A stretch of DNA of 64,000 bases from Seriola aureovittata (taxonomy: Eukaryota > Chordata > Actinopteri > Carangiformes > Carangidae): contig NC_079381.1 in assembly GCF_021018895.1 (NCBI RefSeq), positions 14,578,501 to 14,642,500 on the forward strand, read 5' to 3'. How positions within the stretch are numbered: the stretch's first letter is position 1; every line of letters starts with the position of its first letter. This document shows positions 1 through 16,200 of this stretch, in pieces. Under the pieces are notes generated by a model. It saw nothing but the letters and a program-made list of their open reading frames with translations. It was not told the origin of the DNA and did no database searches. A program made the translations under genes and the position numbers.

Positions 1-1909
1 AGGTATTAATATTCATTAACTTTTTGCTTTCAGCTAACTACTAATACTGGCTCTTATTAACACACACCTCTGGAGCTTGGCCCCCCATGTCAGATAGATA
101 TAACAGGTATGGTCACCACACTGGCCACACCTTCTTTAAAAGACATTACATTTGACTTCGGCTGACCACAGCTGTTGCCACAGAGGCAGACAAGTTCCTT
201 CTTGTCAGTTCAAATTAATGCAAAGGTAGTCTATTGTCTACTAAGAGTTCTCAGTGGACTTTGCTGAGTGGATGATGGCTGGCAGGCAACTGTACTGGGG
301 TAAAGGTACATCTCAGAGACAACCTGAGGGCACAGGTAGGTGGAAACTGCCAGTTACAACTAAAAGTAGCTTCTAGCTGGCTGAGTTGGGAGAAACTCCC
401 TATAAATAAGGGGGGTCTCAGTCCTAATCTCTTGGTCCAAAAGTAATTCTCAAAGCCTTTTAGTATGTCTGTGAAAAGTTACAAACAGTCCAAGGGACTT
501 CTAAGTCACAAGGCCTGCTCACAGTCAGAAATGTCCTGCACTAAAACAATAATAAACTTTTAAAATCATATTTTGATGGCAGAGATTTAATGATGATATA
601 AAAATCCAAAACCAGAAATGATACAATACACTGAATCAGGTCTGGACAGGCTGCTGCTGGGCCTCTCATTTCTGTGGAACAACTCCTACCAGCTCCACCT
701 GCTTCCTTGCTGCCCCGGCCCCTCGTCAAAAAATTCTCCACAGTCCACTCCCAGCATGACACCATCTGCAGGCTGGAAAGAGACTATGTAACACAATAAT
801 GTTTGGTCGAGCTGGGTTGTCAATACATGTGAATGGCCCATAGTGGTGTAGTGTTGGCATTTGCAGAGTGAAGAACAGCCGGCTGAGAGAGAAAGGAGAA
901 GAGAGATGAAGTTGGTGGGACTATGATGAAGATATCTGCCAAGAGAGGCCAGAGCTACATGTGAAGGGAAATAGGATGGAGGCGTTAAAGGGGCCATAGC
1001 TTACAGATGGCTTGTTAACTGTTAAGAGCAAAGACCTGGACAAAGTCTTTAAACTCAGGTGCATGTACACTTCCTGTTTGCCGAGCAGGAACCCAGTGTA
1101 CACCACCCCATGTGATGTTATTTAAATGCACAGCAGTAACTGTTACCAAGCTTTGAATATTAAGTATTCTGCACGTCTCTGCTTGTCCTCAGCAGTGCAC
1201 GGAAAAGGAAATAGATGACATGATAGCACACAACACTGTCAGTTTCACTGCACAAGATTTTTTTTTTTCTATAAGTTAAACTGCACATTAAACGAGAACA
1301 ATTAATCAGCTGTTACATGCTGTACTGACTGGTTACTTGTTACTTACCTTATCTGCTGATGAAACATTAAAATATAACTTATGTTTAAAATATTCTGCAA
1401 TAAATATACAAAAAGTAGAGGCTTGTTTTTGGGTAGTGTTACTCTCTTAAATGATTACTGATATATGGCCTGCTGCAGTTGGTCTCCCTGTCTTTGTTGG
1501 ACCCTTAACATCTGCATTTCAAATGTACCATATCATGCTCAAGAGCTGCTTTATGGGCAATGCTTGGTAGAAAAAAAACAGACACAGACAATGTTGGCAA
1601 GTCCAAACAGTTGTATTTTATGCCAGGGTTCCTGCTTGTGAACTAGGAAACACAACCTATCCAGTCCAAAGATGTGTTAACTAACACAATCACACGTTCA
1701 ATGTCATGTAAACCAGCCTTGCTGAAACTGCAACCTTTGCAGGAAAAAAAAAATAATCAGAAAACTCCTGATCTGTTGTGATATAGTAATGTGATGCTAA
1801 GACAAAGGTCAGGCTGGCTCAGACATAGAAATACTACACCCAACAGAGGTGTTTTGCTCTCTCACAAAGCACCAGGTATAAAAATACTATACAGATATGG
1901 TTTTACATT
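1..1909. other. Left flank: no recognisable coding sequence
   Basis: Short reading frames occur on the minus strand around 541-1106, but none resembles a known protein or is bounded by convincing splice sites. AATAAA hexamers lie on the plus strand at 551-556 and 1399-1404. In mammals SURF2 and SURF4 are convergent with overlapping 3' ends, so part of this stretch could be the 3'UTR of a plus-strand gene that ends here. That is inference, because no surf4 coding sequence is visible. The stretch next to 1909 should include the surf2 3'UTR on the minus strand; I see no perfect AATAAA there in that orientation. Confidence 0.4.
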
Positions 1910-4877
<2,968 letters not shown>

Positions 4878-5978
4878 AGTTTAAAAACACCTCAAAACAG
4901 ATCTCTTTAGTGTGTTGTATCAGGCCACCCCCCTACAGGAAATGTCCACACGTGGGTTGACTGCACAGACTGTGTTGCAAGATATCTGGGCGCCACCCAC
5001 TGATCAAAGTGAGGAAGGTCTGCTTAGATGAAAAGCTTCCTATTAATCTATCATCAGGGTGTTTCCAATAACGACAAAAAAGACCTTCACTAATAATTAC
5101 GACTCCATGTCTCATAATAATGAGACTGAATTACTTTGATATTGAAGAAATATTAAAAACCTGGTGATTCATCGGTAAGTTCCGCTGAAATAAATAAGCC
5201 ACATTTACGAGACAAGTTGTCAAAGTTGTTTCTCTACGGATACATTTCGCTAGTTTTTATTTATTTCAGCAGCAGTGTATTTTTCCTAAAGTACTAGTTT
5301 TTATTTAATTCTATCTATTCATTTATTAGCAGTGCATTTCTACCTTTGAGTCACAGAAGCTTTTTTTTTTAAGCAACACGTCCAGTCAGCTGACTGACAG
5401 GTCAGAGACAGAGAGGATGAAAATAAAAGAGGGTCCACTCTGCTCATATTTTCGGAAACGAAAAGTGTAGTACACATATAAACTGTGGCGAGGTGGCAGG
5501 AACTTGAAATTAAATTTGCTCGAAAACGGACACTTGTGATAGCAACGTAAAAACGTTTTCAAGTTCGTCTGCGGTATAAGTATGAAGATATTTTTACTCA
5601 ACTACGTTTCAGATTATCTGTACAAAGTGAGTCATCTTTATTTGAAGTACAAACATCTTTGATGAGAACGTAAAGCCTCGCCTAGATTTCTCCCATAATC
5701 CATTGGTTCCGTAAACAAATCCCCGACGTCTGGAAATGACAGGTCAAACTATCTAACTGGCACCTTCCGCCTGGGATCTGTCGGTTTATCGAAAGCGTTT
5801 GAAAATAACGTTGAAGTTGATATTTATCATTGCATTCGGTGTCATCGGTGCTGAATTTGAATTGTTGCTCGCCGAGACATTTACTAATACCAGTTAGCTT
5901 GTAGCCTAGCTAGCTTGGCAGTACAAAAAGTAACTCTTTCTGTAACAAAGTAGACTAATAAACGTGAATATTTGAATA
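4878..5978. promoter_or_regulatory. Head-to-head interval between surf2 and bbln
   Basis: This 1.1 kb lies between the surf2 start codon (minus) and the bbln start codon (plus). It must hold both 5'UTRs and promoters. No TATA box at a convincing distance and no coding exon is visible. Whether one bidirectional promoter or two separate ones is used cannot be decided from sequence alone. Confidence 0.55.
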
Positions 5979-7152
5979 ATGTCTGGACCGAATGGAGATC
6001 CAAATATCTCTATCGACGATGGTATTATAAACGACGAGGATGAATTCGGCGATGAAGGTAATGAGCTGAAATGTTCATTGTAATCGATGCTGGTAACGTT
6101 ATTGCAGTAAACTGGAGAGTCCACCTTAAAACCAAATTCGGTGTGTTTTTGTAGTCACAATCTACAAAACCAGAAAAAACTGGCCACAAGCAGTAATGTT
6201 AAATCTAGAGCTTCAAACCAAGACTTGATGTCAGGTGACACTGACTTTGAACAAGCTTAATGTTTTCATCGGATTTCTAATTTAAATGTTACATCCATTT
6301 CAGTTTATTTTAATGTAGTACCTAACTTACTGGATATCTGCTCCAGTAATATAATTATTGGTGCTCCCATAGACTCTCACATTAACTTTTGTTGTGTTTT
6401 TCACTGTTTATTCAAGATTTATCTCCAGATAACATCAGTATTACTGTCTTTCTGCTTTTCAGCTCGAGATAAATGTTCTTATTCACATATTCAATTGATC
6501 TGTTCAATACTTCAAAAATAAGATGATAATTCTGTTTAGAAATGCACTGGTATATGTTGCTAACAGCTATGAGGAGCAGTCAATATTAGTTGATAATGTC
6601 CTGAGACTGCCCATATTCTGTACAGCTGTCAAATCAGATGTATTGTTTATTGAGGGTGGAACATGCTCTAGCCATTTAGACAATAAATCAAGCTGTAACT
6701 GATAGTTCTAGCAAGTCAAAATGGATGATGGAAGTCTAAACAAATGGAGGTAATTAAAAGATAGAAAGTAGTTTAGGTTATAAGACACCATTTTATAACC
6801 TAAAATTCATCTTTTATTTAAAAAAACCCACTGTTTAGTGAGAGACCTCTTTGTTTTCCATGACAGAAAAGACTAAACTCTCTGCTTATCCACAGAGTAC
6901 GTTGCCATCAACTCTATGCTAGATCAGATCAACTCTTATCTTGATGACCTGGAGGAGCGCAATGATGCACTCAATGGCAAACTGCATGAACTAATGGAGT
7001 CCAATCGGCAAGCCAGGCTGGAGTTCAGGGCCCAGCTGCTCGGCTCCCAAACCCAGGAGGAACAGCATTCTGCAGATGGGGACTCCTCATCTAGCAAGAA
7101 GGACCTGAACGAGGACAGTGGAGGCTCGCATATGAGTGACAAAAGCGGGTAG
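5979..7152 (+). CDS. bbln: Bublin coiled-coil protein (BBLN, formerly C9orf16)
   Basis: Two coding exons, 5979-6057 and 6896-7152, are joined by an 838-nt GT-AG intron in phase 1. They total 336 nt, giving 111 residues. The start MSGPNGDPNISID and an acidic stretch (DEDEFGDEEEY) lead into VAINSMLDQINSYLDDLEER (about 29-48) and LMESNRQARLEFRAQL. This is the family's single heptad-rich coiled coil. The start codon context is AATAATGT, with A at -3. Human BBLN is about 83 residues; here a serine/aspartate-rich tail of roughly 28 residues (SSSSKKDLNEDSGGSHMSDKSG) is added, with no stop earlier in the frame. Known for the family: a small cytoplasmic coiled-coil protein linked to intermediate-filament organisation in epithelia. 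AATAAA at 7582-7587 and 7808-7813 are candidate poly(A) signals. Confidence 0.95.
6058..6895 (+). other. bbln intron 1
   Basis: AT-rich intron with donor GTAATG and acceptor CCACAG. No exon, repeat family or RNA gene was recognised in it. Confidence 0.85.
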
Positions 7153-8655
7153 ACGAAGGGGACTGAGTTCAGCAAAATGCAAGGATAGAAAATATTTATG
7201 AAAGTTGACTCAACTTCTGACCTCCCATTTTTTGGACTAGTGACCCCTGATCTGCATAGTCCATGCCTGCCTGATTCTTCTGTGAATTTACACCCTCATC
7301 AGCAGACGTGTATACGATTGTGATATTTTGCATCTCTTCTATCACTGAACTCAATGCAATTTTCCTGTTGTTGGACTGTGGTGTGCTGATGTTCTTCAGC
7401 TTCTCATACAAGTCAGACATCACAGTTAGTTTGTACTCTGTTGCAGACTTAACTGAATCTTAAGTCAGATGTGTAGCTGTGTAAAAAGCTGTGTCCTTTT
7501 GTGCAGAGCTTTGTTCCGGTTCATGTGAAATATCATTAAAACAATTACTAAAGCTGGAAACATATCAGTTTTTTTTAAATTAATAAAAAAGGTGTGGAAT
7601 CAGTGCTCAAACTACAGGATTGTGCTCAGATTCCTGACTTAAAACCATATGTACAGCCATATGTTGTATAGATCAGTATGAACCTTCCACATGCTTATAA
7701 GTCAGTCCTCATGACGAGTCAGTAGTGTGTCTGGCTTTGGAGAAAGCATCAACATCGGCTTTGTCTTAGCTGTATGATCTCTTATTACTATATGTATTAT
7801 CACACAAAATAAATATGCAACATTCCAGAGGTCTACCAGTATTTATATTTGATCTTCAGCATGTCTGTAAATCTTCACTGTACTGTCCTGTTCATTTTCA
7901 TTAGTGTGTCTGAAATAAGTGTTTGTATTATGTGTAAGTGCAAGGCAAAAAAGTTTGAAAAAATTTAGTCAGCAAAGTGTGGGAATTGTTTTAATATAAA
8001 TTAAAATGACCCCCGAACAGAAAACATCCAAAAATACAATAAACTTCCAGCAATTAGAAAACAACACCTGTTTGTTCATCTCAGTTTGTCAGTAGCTGAA
8101 TAAAAATACAGTAAGAAACATACAGCTTTGTTGGAAATTATCCTTTACATGTCCTTTTCTCTCTCCTGCTTCATTCCTTTTCAGAGCTGAAGATCATGTC
8201 TTGTTCCTTCAGACAGAACATGACTCAATACTAATCATGTGACAGTCACCACCATGACTACAATATTTGCTACATGCGTCAGTTAACCCTTTGTGGTCTA
8301 AAATATCCTTCTCTAATATGGAGGCTGAAATGTTTCCAGAACAATATACTACTCATGAAGAAGGAAATAATACATCCTTATATATATATATATGCGCATT
8401 ATGGTGGCATGTGACTGCTGAAATGCTGGAAACAAAGTTAAACATTTGTATAACTTGTAACTGGGGTAGTCTACTGCATGTTACTGGTGCTTCACATCAA
8501 AGTTGAAGGTTTGCAAGTATACTTTGCTACATTAAATACCTACAGACACTTCATGGTTTTTCCTTGCAGATAATATTTGGACCTTTAAGGGAAGTGAGAT
8601 TCCAACTGTCCAGTGCAACGCAACCAAAACATCTTCAATCAGAAAAAAAAAAAAA
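7153..8655. other. bbln 3'UTR and flank
   Basis: AT-rich, with no splice-bounded coding sequence. Poly(A) signal candidates at 7582 and 7808 suggest the bbln transcript ends in the first 700 bases. Nothing else was recognised. Confidence 0.5.
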
Positions 8656-8935
8656 AACTAGAGGCGCAATCAGAGCACAGACCTCTACCTAGGCCTATGT
8701 TAAATAACATACACCAGACTTCAGAGAAAAAAAAATGCTAATTTGAAGCGAATGATCCGCTTACAATTTAATGGGTTCTTTCCTAGCCCATGCCCCATGT
8801 TCTCCATCAAGTTTGGTGCAAATTGGTTCAGTACTTGAATAAATAAACACACAAGGGTGAAAACATAACCTCCATGGTGGAAGTAAAAAATCAAAACAAG
8901 GGCAAACTGGAGGTAAATAAGCACCAACAACCACT
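8656..8935 (+). mobile_element. Dispersed short repeat ending in a 'GGTGAAAACATAACCTCC' block
   Basis: Blocks such as GCGAATGATCCGCTTACAAT, CCCATGCCCCATGTTCTCC, AAGTTTGGTGCAAATTGG and GGTGAAAACATAACCTCCAT in this order are, from my memory of percomorph genomes, a very common non-autonomous repeat whose end reads as a 'cctccttggcggaggtaa' motif. Class (MITE or SINE) is not settled here. No protein is encoded. Confidence 0.6.
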
Positions 8936-10330
8936 TACTATATTTTTGTGCTGTAAATGCTTAGAGAAGCATTGCACGTCCATGGAAATATGACAGGAAC
9001 AATTACTTCATTCTAAAATGTAGGCACACTTAACAAATGTCCATGGGAATGTGACACCAAATGTGATGAATTCTACGGAAATGCTTTCATCTTTATGAAT
9101 TCTGAGCTAAAAGAATCCTCTAAAGTTGAAAACCGCAACATCCAGCCAGAACGAATAAAACAAAACAACCTTGCAATATTTTAAGTTTCAAGCAGCTTAT
9201 GTCTTGACCGACAAGCGTTCAAATTTCAAAAATAGTAATATGCGGACAACCTTCTGTGATTGTGAAGTCCTACAGGAGCCAGGGACAGCTCATAATTTAA
9301 ATTCAGGGCCCGGTTGTTAGCAGAAGCCTTTCACTTCTTGCTCCTGACATGATGATGAAGCTGTCTGCTGCTGTAGAAGCCCATTTAAGAGCTGCCTGAA
9401 CATTTCAAGGATACATACTTCTCCATTTGAATGTGTGCAGCTGTAAGAGAGCTTTTAGACATTTTCTTGACAGGTGTTAACTATGACATTCAGCTCCTGT
9501 TTAGATTTCTTCAACTCTTCAAAAAAGCTTAATAAAAGAAAAAACTTCCTATTGCTGATAGCAGGCCGATAAGAATCTGTGCAGTACTATTTCAGTGAAA
9601 AGCCCACGGCTGCTGACAGCTTTTTTGTCCCCAACACAACATCAACCTGAATTTAAAATGTCTAAAATAAAAAAGGGATGATAAAACACCCTGAACAAAG
9701 CTACAATCAGTTTCAAGGTTCAGCGTTTCTCAACACTCAAGTCAAAAGTACCATTTTAACACTTTTTTTAATCAAAAGCTGTCAACTGCTCAAACACTTA
9801 ATTTAGTTACATTCTACATTTCAGCTTGCTAAAAGCGTGTGCTATGCGGTTAATAATGTGGAAAATGTCTCCACCATCAGTACGGTCTTCTAAACTTGTA
9901 GGTTATTATAAGTTAACAATCATTCATCTAGCGAGCTAGACAATTTCCAGAAAACTTAAGTCGAGGACAGCAGGGTGGGAAATTAACATTGAGCCGGACA
10001 GAGAGACTGCTGGATAGAAAGTCTTGCAGGGATTGTAATATTTATGGGGCAACCCGAAAAGTGTTCTCAAGTGTTTAAAAAATGAATGTCACACTATACC
10101 TTTAGAATTCTGTATATTGGCCTTTAGCTTCTATGATTTTAAAATCAGTCAGTGTGTCCCAATTCCATACTTTTGTATCCAGTAACCAGTGTTCAAATAA
10201 GACTTCAGCTTTGCTTTGTACATCTGAGATGTACAGTTGAGGCTGATGGAAATGTCATTAGGTTTTCAAGTATTTAGTCAAAAACAAATGTTTGACCTGA
10301 TGATGGCACTAGATGAAAAATAAGGCATTT
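8936..10330. other. Intergenic sequence between bbln and ciz1 3' ends
   Basis: AT-rich sequence without open frames of note, RNA genes or recognised repeats. Confidence 0.5.
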
Positions 10331-10334
10331 TACA

Positions 10335-10690
10335 TTTTATCCTGAGGGGGTCATTAATGTATGTATCAAATTTCAGAAGTTGTTGGGACATTTCACTAAA
10401 AGCCAAAAAATGTGAACCTCATGGTCAAACCCAAGGAGAAGTCATTCATTCTAGAGGAATTATCCTCAGGGAACCATGAATGTCTCTATAAATTCATGCT
10501 GTAGCCGTGATATTTAACTGGATGAGTGAGAATGCTGGCAGTAGAGGACAAGTCAGAGGATAATCAAAGTTAGTAGGATTCATCCCCTGAGGATCTTAAA
10601 TGTGTGTGCAAAATTTCATGGCTATCCATCTAACAGTCATAGTAGTCCAGCTGAAATATCCCTAGCGCAACATCACTCGCATGGCTAAAA
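10335..10690 (+). mobile_element. Dispersed repeat with two related units
   Basis: Two imperfect copies of a unit occur in tandem. One contains TCAAATTTCAGAAGTTGTTG, GAACCTCATGG and GGGAACCATGAATGTCT. The other contains GTCAGAGGATAATCAAAG, AGGATTCATCCCCTGAGG and AAAATTTCATGGCTATCC. This is the internally repeated 'aaatttcatggcaatcc / gggaaccatgaatgtc' family frequent in percomorph introns. A shorter piece recurs near 41450-41545. No coding capacity. Confidence 0.6.
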
Positions 10691-11470
10691 AAATAAAACA
10701 TCCTTATATGTAACTGTTTTACACAATACGTCGGCCATTGCAAGTCAGTCTAACTGCGACTTTGAAATGACATTACCAATTAAACACCACAATGTTTGAC
10801 AGAATTTTTTGTTACCTGGGTCGTTCAAAAAGCTATTTCATCTGCAACTTTGTTTTTATCCACAACCTGCTTTTATGTTTTGCAGTTGTGGCAGAATAGT
10901 GCCCATCAAAATTCAGCTGTATACTTTTCCTGTGTGAACACACCTCATGCTTAAAACCTGCTTAATATTAGAATGTAGTATAGACACAGCAAAATATTAT
11001 GTGTCCATGTACTGGGTTTTCTAGTGGTTATCCAAAATAAGGAGCTTCTCCTTATTTAACAAATGAAGTTAGCAACATAAAAACAGTTTTTGTGCGAGTA
11101 CTGAACGAGGTTGTTTGAACTTGATGTCTATACTTCATAATTATCTGAAGCTGCTGTAATTTAATGGTGTGGCTGAGGACCTACTCAAGAATATAATTGT
11201 CCAACTGGGAGCCAATATTAAGAGGCACAACCACCATCAATGCATTTGATAACTGTCACTGTGTTAATTTCCCACCCTGGGAGAGCAATTCACATGACAA
11301 GTCATGTTCCACCATAACCAGTGTGTGTTTAATTCAGACTTTCCAGCATGGAGAGAGGCTGGTCTCTTCATTTCTTGGTCGCTATTTGATGAAAGCACCT
11401 CTTCACATACCGATACGTCCTGTGCTAAGGTTGTGCCAGGTTTCCTGTCTTTCCACATCACAAGTGTGAC
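10691..11470. other. Flank and likely ciz1 3'UTR
   Basis: AT-rich, no coding sequence. ATTAAA in minus orientation (plus 11160-11165), about 306 nt past the ciz1 stop, is a candidate poly(A) signal. Confidence 0.45.
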
Positions 11471-13236
11471 TCAGCGCCTGTTCGTGGCCCTCCCTGACCT
11501 GCGTTTGGGCGTGGTTTTTGCCTTCCCTGTGCTGTTCTTTTTCCCTGGGACAGCAGGAGCTTCCTTCTCCTCCTCCTCTTCATTGGCATCCTCAACAGCA
11601 GCTGCGGGTTCGGAGTCTGGCTCCTCTCTGCTGCCAGCAGGCAGCTCAGCAGGAGTCTCCTGAGCTACAGATGCCTGGGATGTGGTCTCTTCCTCTTTGC
11701 TGTGGAGGCTGAGGTCTTGGTCTGTGCTGTCAGTGCAGGTCGCTGAGGAGGTGGTGAAGTCCTGTGAGGTCGGGTCGGGTTCTGATTCTTTCTCTTGTTG
11801 CTGGTTTTCTGTCTGCATTTGCAGTCGGGTGAGTGTAATGATGGGCTGCAAGGAGTTCAGGTTTGTCACTAAACCAGTGTCATCAGAGAGGGCATTTTCA
11901 TCTGACCAGTCTGTGGTGGTTTCTGTTACAGGCCTGAGGCTGTCTGAAGCTAGGAGAGACTCTCTGGAAGATTCAACGGCTTCACCCTTTTGACTGTACA
12001 GCACTCTGTACCTCTGAAAAAAGAAAGCAGAAAAATACTGCAATTAGTCAATGGGAATTCCTCAATACAATTTGCCTGTAGATTATTGCACACTAGCACT
12101 TAAAGAGCTTAAATATACTTGGATATATACTTGGAATGATGTTTGGGTTAGACAATCAATGAAACAAAAGACATACATCTCATAAATGCTGGACACAAAT
12201 GATAACAAATACTAATAATGTAATTAACTTTAAGAAGAATTGTAGTGGAACAACAATTTTCATTTGGGCCACAGATAATCAGTTTTATCAGGTATCACCT
12301 ATTTAGTAGTGGAAACAAGGTTGATGAAGTCATTAAAAACCAACCTTGAGGTTCTCGAAGTGCGTCAGTGATTTGCAGTGGGTATGTAGGGCAGAAGATT
12401 CAAAGTGGTAAAACTTGTTGCAGAGCCTGCAGATAAAACCTGCAACTGGAACAAAGAAACTGGACCCTGCAGTAAAGGAAATCAGAGAGTGAATTTCACT
12501 CAAATGATAAGTAAAAGAAAACACAGGGAAACACTGTTTCATGAAGTGAAGAACCTGGAGTTAGTCATCACTCACCGTAGACTGTGTCAGGGTCATACTG
12601 CTCATCACTGGCCATTTTCTTAAGAGTCACTTCTTTAAGGGAGGACCAGCCATCCTGCACCAGGCCACCACAGACACAGCAAACATGTTAAATGCACCGA
12701 TTGTGATGTACAAACAGTTTTATTTCAGAACTTATCTCAAAGGGAGGGGGGGGGGGGGGGGGGGGGGAAGACAAACAACAACAAATTAAATTACCTGTTT
12801 CTCTGAGCAGTCTTGGTCTTCCTCATTCCTCTGTCTTTCCTCTCCCTCCTCCACCTCACTTCCCTCCTCCTCCTCGTCCAACGAAAAGCCATCTGTGTCC
12901 ATGGCAGTCAGCTTGGCCAAGGCCTCACAACCCTCCTTTTCCTGAAGCTGAGAAACAGTGACATAAATTGGTGAGGTGCAACAGTATAGCAAAGTCAACA
13001 TTTGCGTTCATCTTCAAAATACTTGCTAATATCTTAAGGAATATATACACAGATACCTTCTCCATTTTTTGTCTGTGCTCCTGGGACTGCAAGTGCTCCA
13101 CAAAAATCTGGGAGGTCCTGAAGTGTTTCTTGCAGATTGTGCAGGAGGAAATGGCTGCTCTGCTGGCAAGCTGAGGAGAGGAGGAGAGATGGAGAGATGG
13201 AGAGATTGGGGCACCAGATCAGACAAGCTGTATTAA

Positions 13237-13277
<41 letters not shown>

Positions 13278-16200
13278 CTTATTATTCATTTCATACTATT
13301 TCTTGAACTCAGCAATTACATTATATAAATGTGCTTATCTATAAAGTGAGCAGCTGATTACTTTGTGCTCCTCTGTGCGCCTGTGGTCCATGATGCTACT
13401 GGTGAAGTGGGTGTGACAGGTGGCACACCAACGCTGCACGTCTGCTTTTTTCTCTCTGAAAAGAACACAGACAAGTATTATAAAGATCATTTTCTCTTTT
13501 TAAAAACACTTTCCCACATTAAACTCAAAATGGCTCACTGGAAAAAATGCAAGTTAACCTGTTTATGGCTGAAATAAAAAGCTGAAAAATCATCTTGCTG
13601 AAAATCAGAATACAAAACACAAGCCAAATGCATATTTGTGCATTTAAAAACTGACCCATCTTTGTTTGCTCCCTGTAGAGACTCCTGCACTCGTGGCAGC
13701 AGCGTGACCAGACAGGCGTTGCTCATGTGTTGGATCTCCATCATCCTCTGCTGGTGGGAAATGCTGTTCATATGACTCCTGAAGTTCTACAAAAAAAAAA
13801 AAAAACAACACAAAAGCAATAAATTAAAAAGAAGAGAAAGGTAAAACACAATCGTTGTAAAACTCATGTTCAACCCACTTGCTGGTTGTGGCAGGTAATG
13901 CTGCAGAGGTAGCAGTAGAACTTGGTGGCGCCCTCCGCTACACCTTCGTCCCCTTCATCCTGGTTGCCTGGTGAATCCAAGGAGGCATCTTTTCCCTGTG
14001 GAGTCTCCTCTGGGAGTAAACTAACCTGCTGGTCATCCTCACTCAGCCTGCCAGAAGGTGATGGGGCAGACAAACAGCTGTGCACCTACAGAGAGGTTTC
14101 ATAAAACAGATGTAAACCTACAGTCAGTGTCATGCATTCATTTAACTGAGGTATGACAGACATGTTGAAGAATATGATTAATACTTGTTTGTTCTTTAAG
14201 TGTCAATTATTTTGTCTATATCCTGATCATAGCAAATAAAAACCTCCTCCTACCTCATCAGCTCTGCTCTCCTCCAGTGCCTCAATAACATCTGATTCCC
14301 CCGTAGAGCCTCCTTCTTCCAGAGTGATGGCATCTGGCAAAAGATTTGAGGCCAAGAAAAACATTTGTTCATCACAACTGACATTAACTTCACTACCTTT
14401 AAATGAAATCAGGGCTTAATATCGAAAGTATCTGAAACAATGTGCTCTCCAAACCTGAGGTTTTAGTGTGTTTTACCTTCAGGATGGCTCTCTGTGTTGC
14501 TGTTGCACTCTGAAGAAAGAACTTCCCCATCTGTATCTGGAATAATGATACTTTCTGACCTGAGGGAAAGAACAACAAAGTTGAAGGCTAGTTATCAAAC
14601 AGAGAACATTTCTGCTTAACAAGGTTTCCAAGCCAGAACAGTTCTATTTTTTTCTTCATAATTGGAAAACACTGTAAAGCACTGTGCTCAACTTCTACCT
14701 TTTGGTCAGGTACCTTTCTTCCTTCTAGAGGTAAGACGTTAAACCCTGATGGTGGGATTAGATTTTCTAGAACCACAGCAATAAAAACAAATAGTTTCCC
14801 TACTCCTCTGTCCTCTGCTTTTTCACAGCAGGTTCTTCAAGCTGCTCTTCCAAGATCTGTGTGGGTCCATCCACTCCTCCCACTGCACCATCTGTGGGTA
14901 TAAAATGCAAAACCAAAGTTGGAAACTAAGAATAAAAACATTACCTACAAGCAAATGTATACCATTAGTATTCTCTAGTACTTTTGTAGTTTGTGGAGGC
15001 ATGGACACTAGTTTAAAATCACATATGATATTCAAGTCATGCTATACACCTTAACATCTTCTGCACGTCATCTGTACCTGTTTCAGATTTGTCATCGGGT
15101 TCATTGGTACTGCTAGCTGTGGGCTGGTTGTCTGTGCTGCCCGTTGCCATCTGCTCGCTGTCTCGCTTCCTGTCTGGCTGGCGAGCTGTGGTGTCCTTTA
15201 CACAGACAAAGATAACAGGATTTCAAATATACTGAATAAAAAGAGGCTTGACTTTAACCTAAAGTTAGCATCAACACTGGCCACAACTGACATGGCTACA
15301 CCTTTAAGTTTGAGACAGAGATGCAGCTAAGAGATATTAACAAAAGCACAAATAAAAGATGATTTTAATAGATCTGGATGCAACTCATTTTGACTGTGCA
15401 TCTAAAAGCAAAATTACCTTTATTATTCGGTTCAAATAGAGTAAAATATAACATATTATTGCAAATGTGACTTAAGCAATGTTGAGCTCCTTTTTAAATT
15501 TCTGAGGTCTGAGTCCTTTTATGATCAACAACTGCTCTGAGGAATCCAAAACCAACAATTCATTTTTCCTGCTATTGAAAAGATATTTCATCTACTATTT
15601 ACTCTTCTGGTTAATCAATCATTCTATAGAATGTCAGAAAAAAGTGAAAAAAAGTTAATCTCATTTAACATTTAAATTGCAATAAAATTCCTAGTTTTGT
15701 CCACACAACTGTCCAAAAACTAAATATATTCAGTATAATATCATATCGGACTAGAAAATGTAGCAAGCATCACATCTGAAATTGAATTTTGGGAATTTCT
15801 GCTATAAAAGTAACTTCAATGATTAATTGATTATCAGAATTGTGTCTCTTAATTCTTTGTCAATTATTTAATTGATTAATCGAGTAATTGTTTGAGCTCT
15901 AAAATCAAGTATTGCATTTGTAGCTTCAGCTCTATTCCACCAAACTCCATTGTCCTCCAAAAACTATCAAAAATATATATTGAAGAGTCGTGTTTTTGCT
16001 TTCAGGTTATCTGTTCCTTCAACATAATGAAAGCTTGTGCTGAAATTGGAAAGCACAAAGGTAAACCCTAATTGCCTTTGAATGGGCTATAATCAAATTA
16101 AAATCACGATAAGAACATTTCCACTGCCTGTGATTGATTGAGTCATTAAATCTTGATGCATTTAAGATTCACACAATGCTAATGGAGTGTATTAGCTGTG

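Noticed and set aside
11304..11993. Plus-strand open frames of 64-119 codons opposite the last ciz1 exon
   Set aside because: Shadows of the long, S/E-rich ciz1 exon, which is supported by phase and homology.
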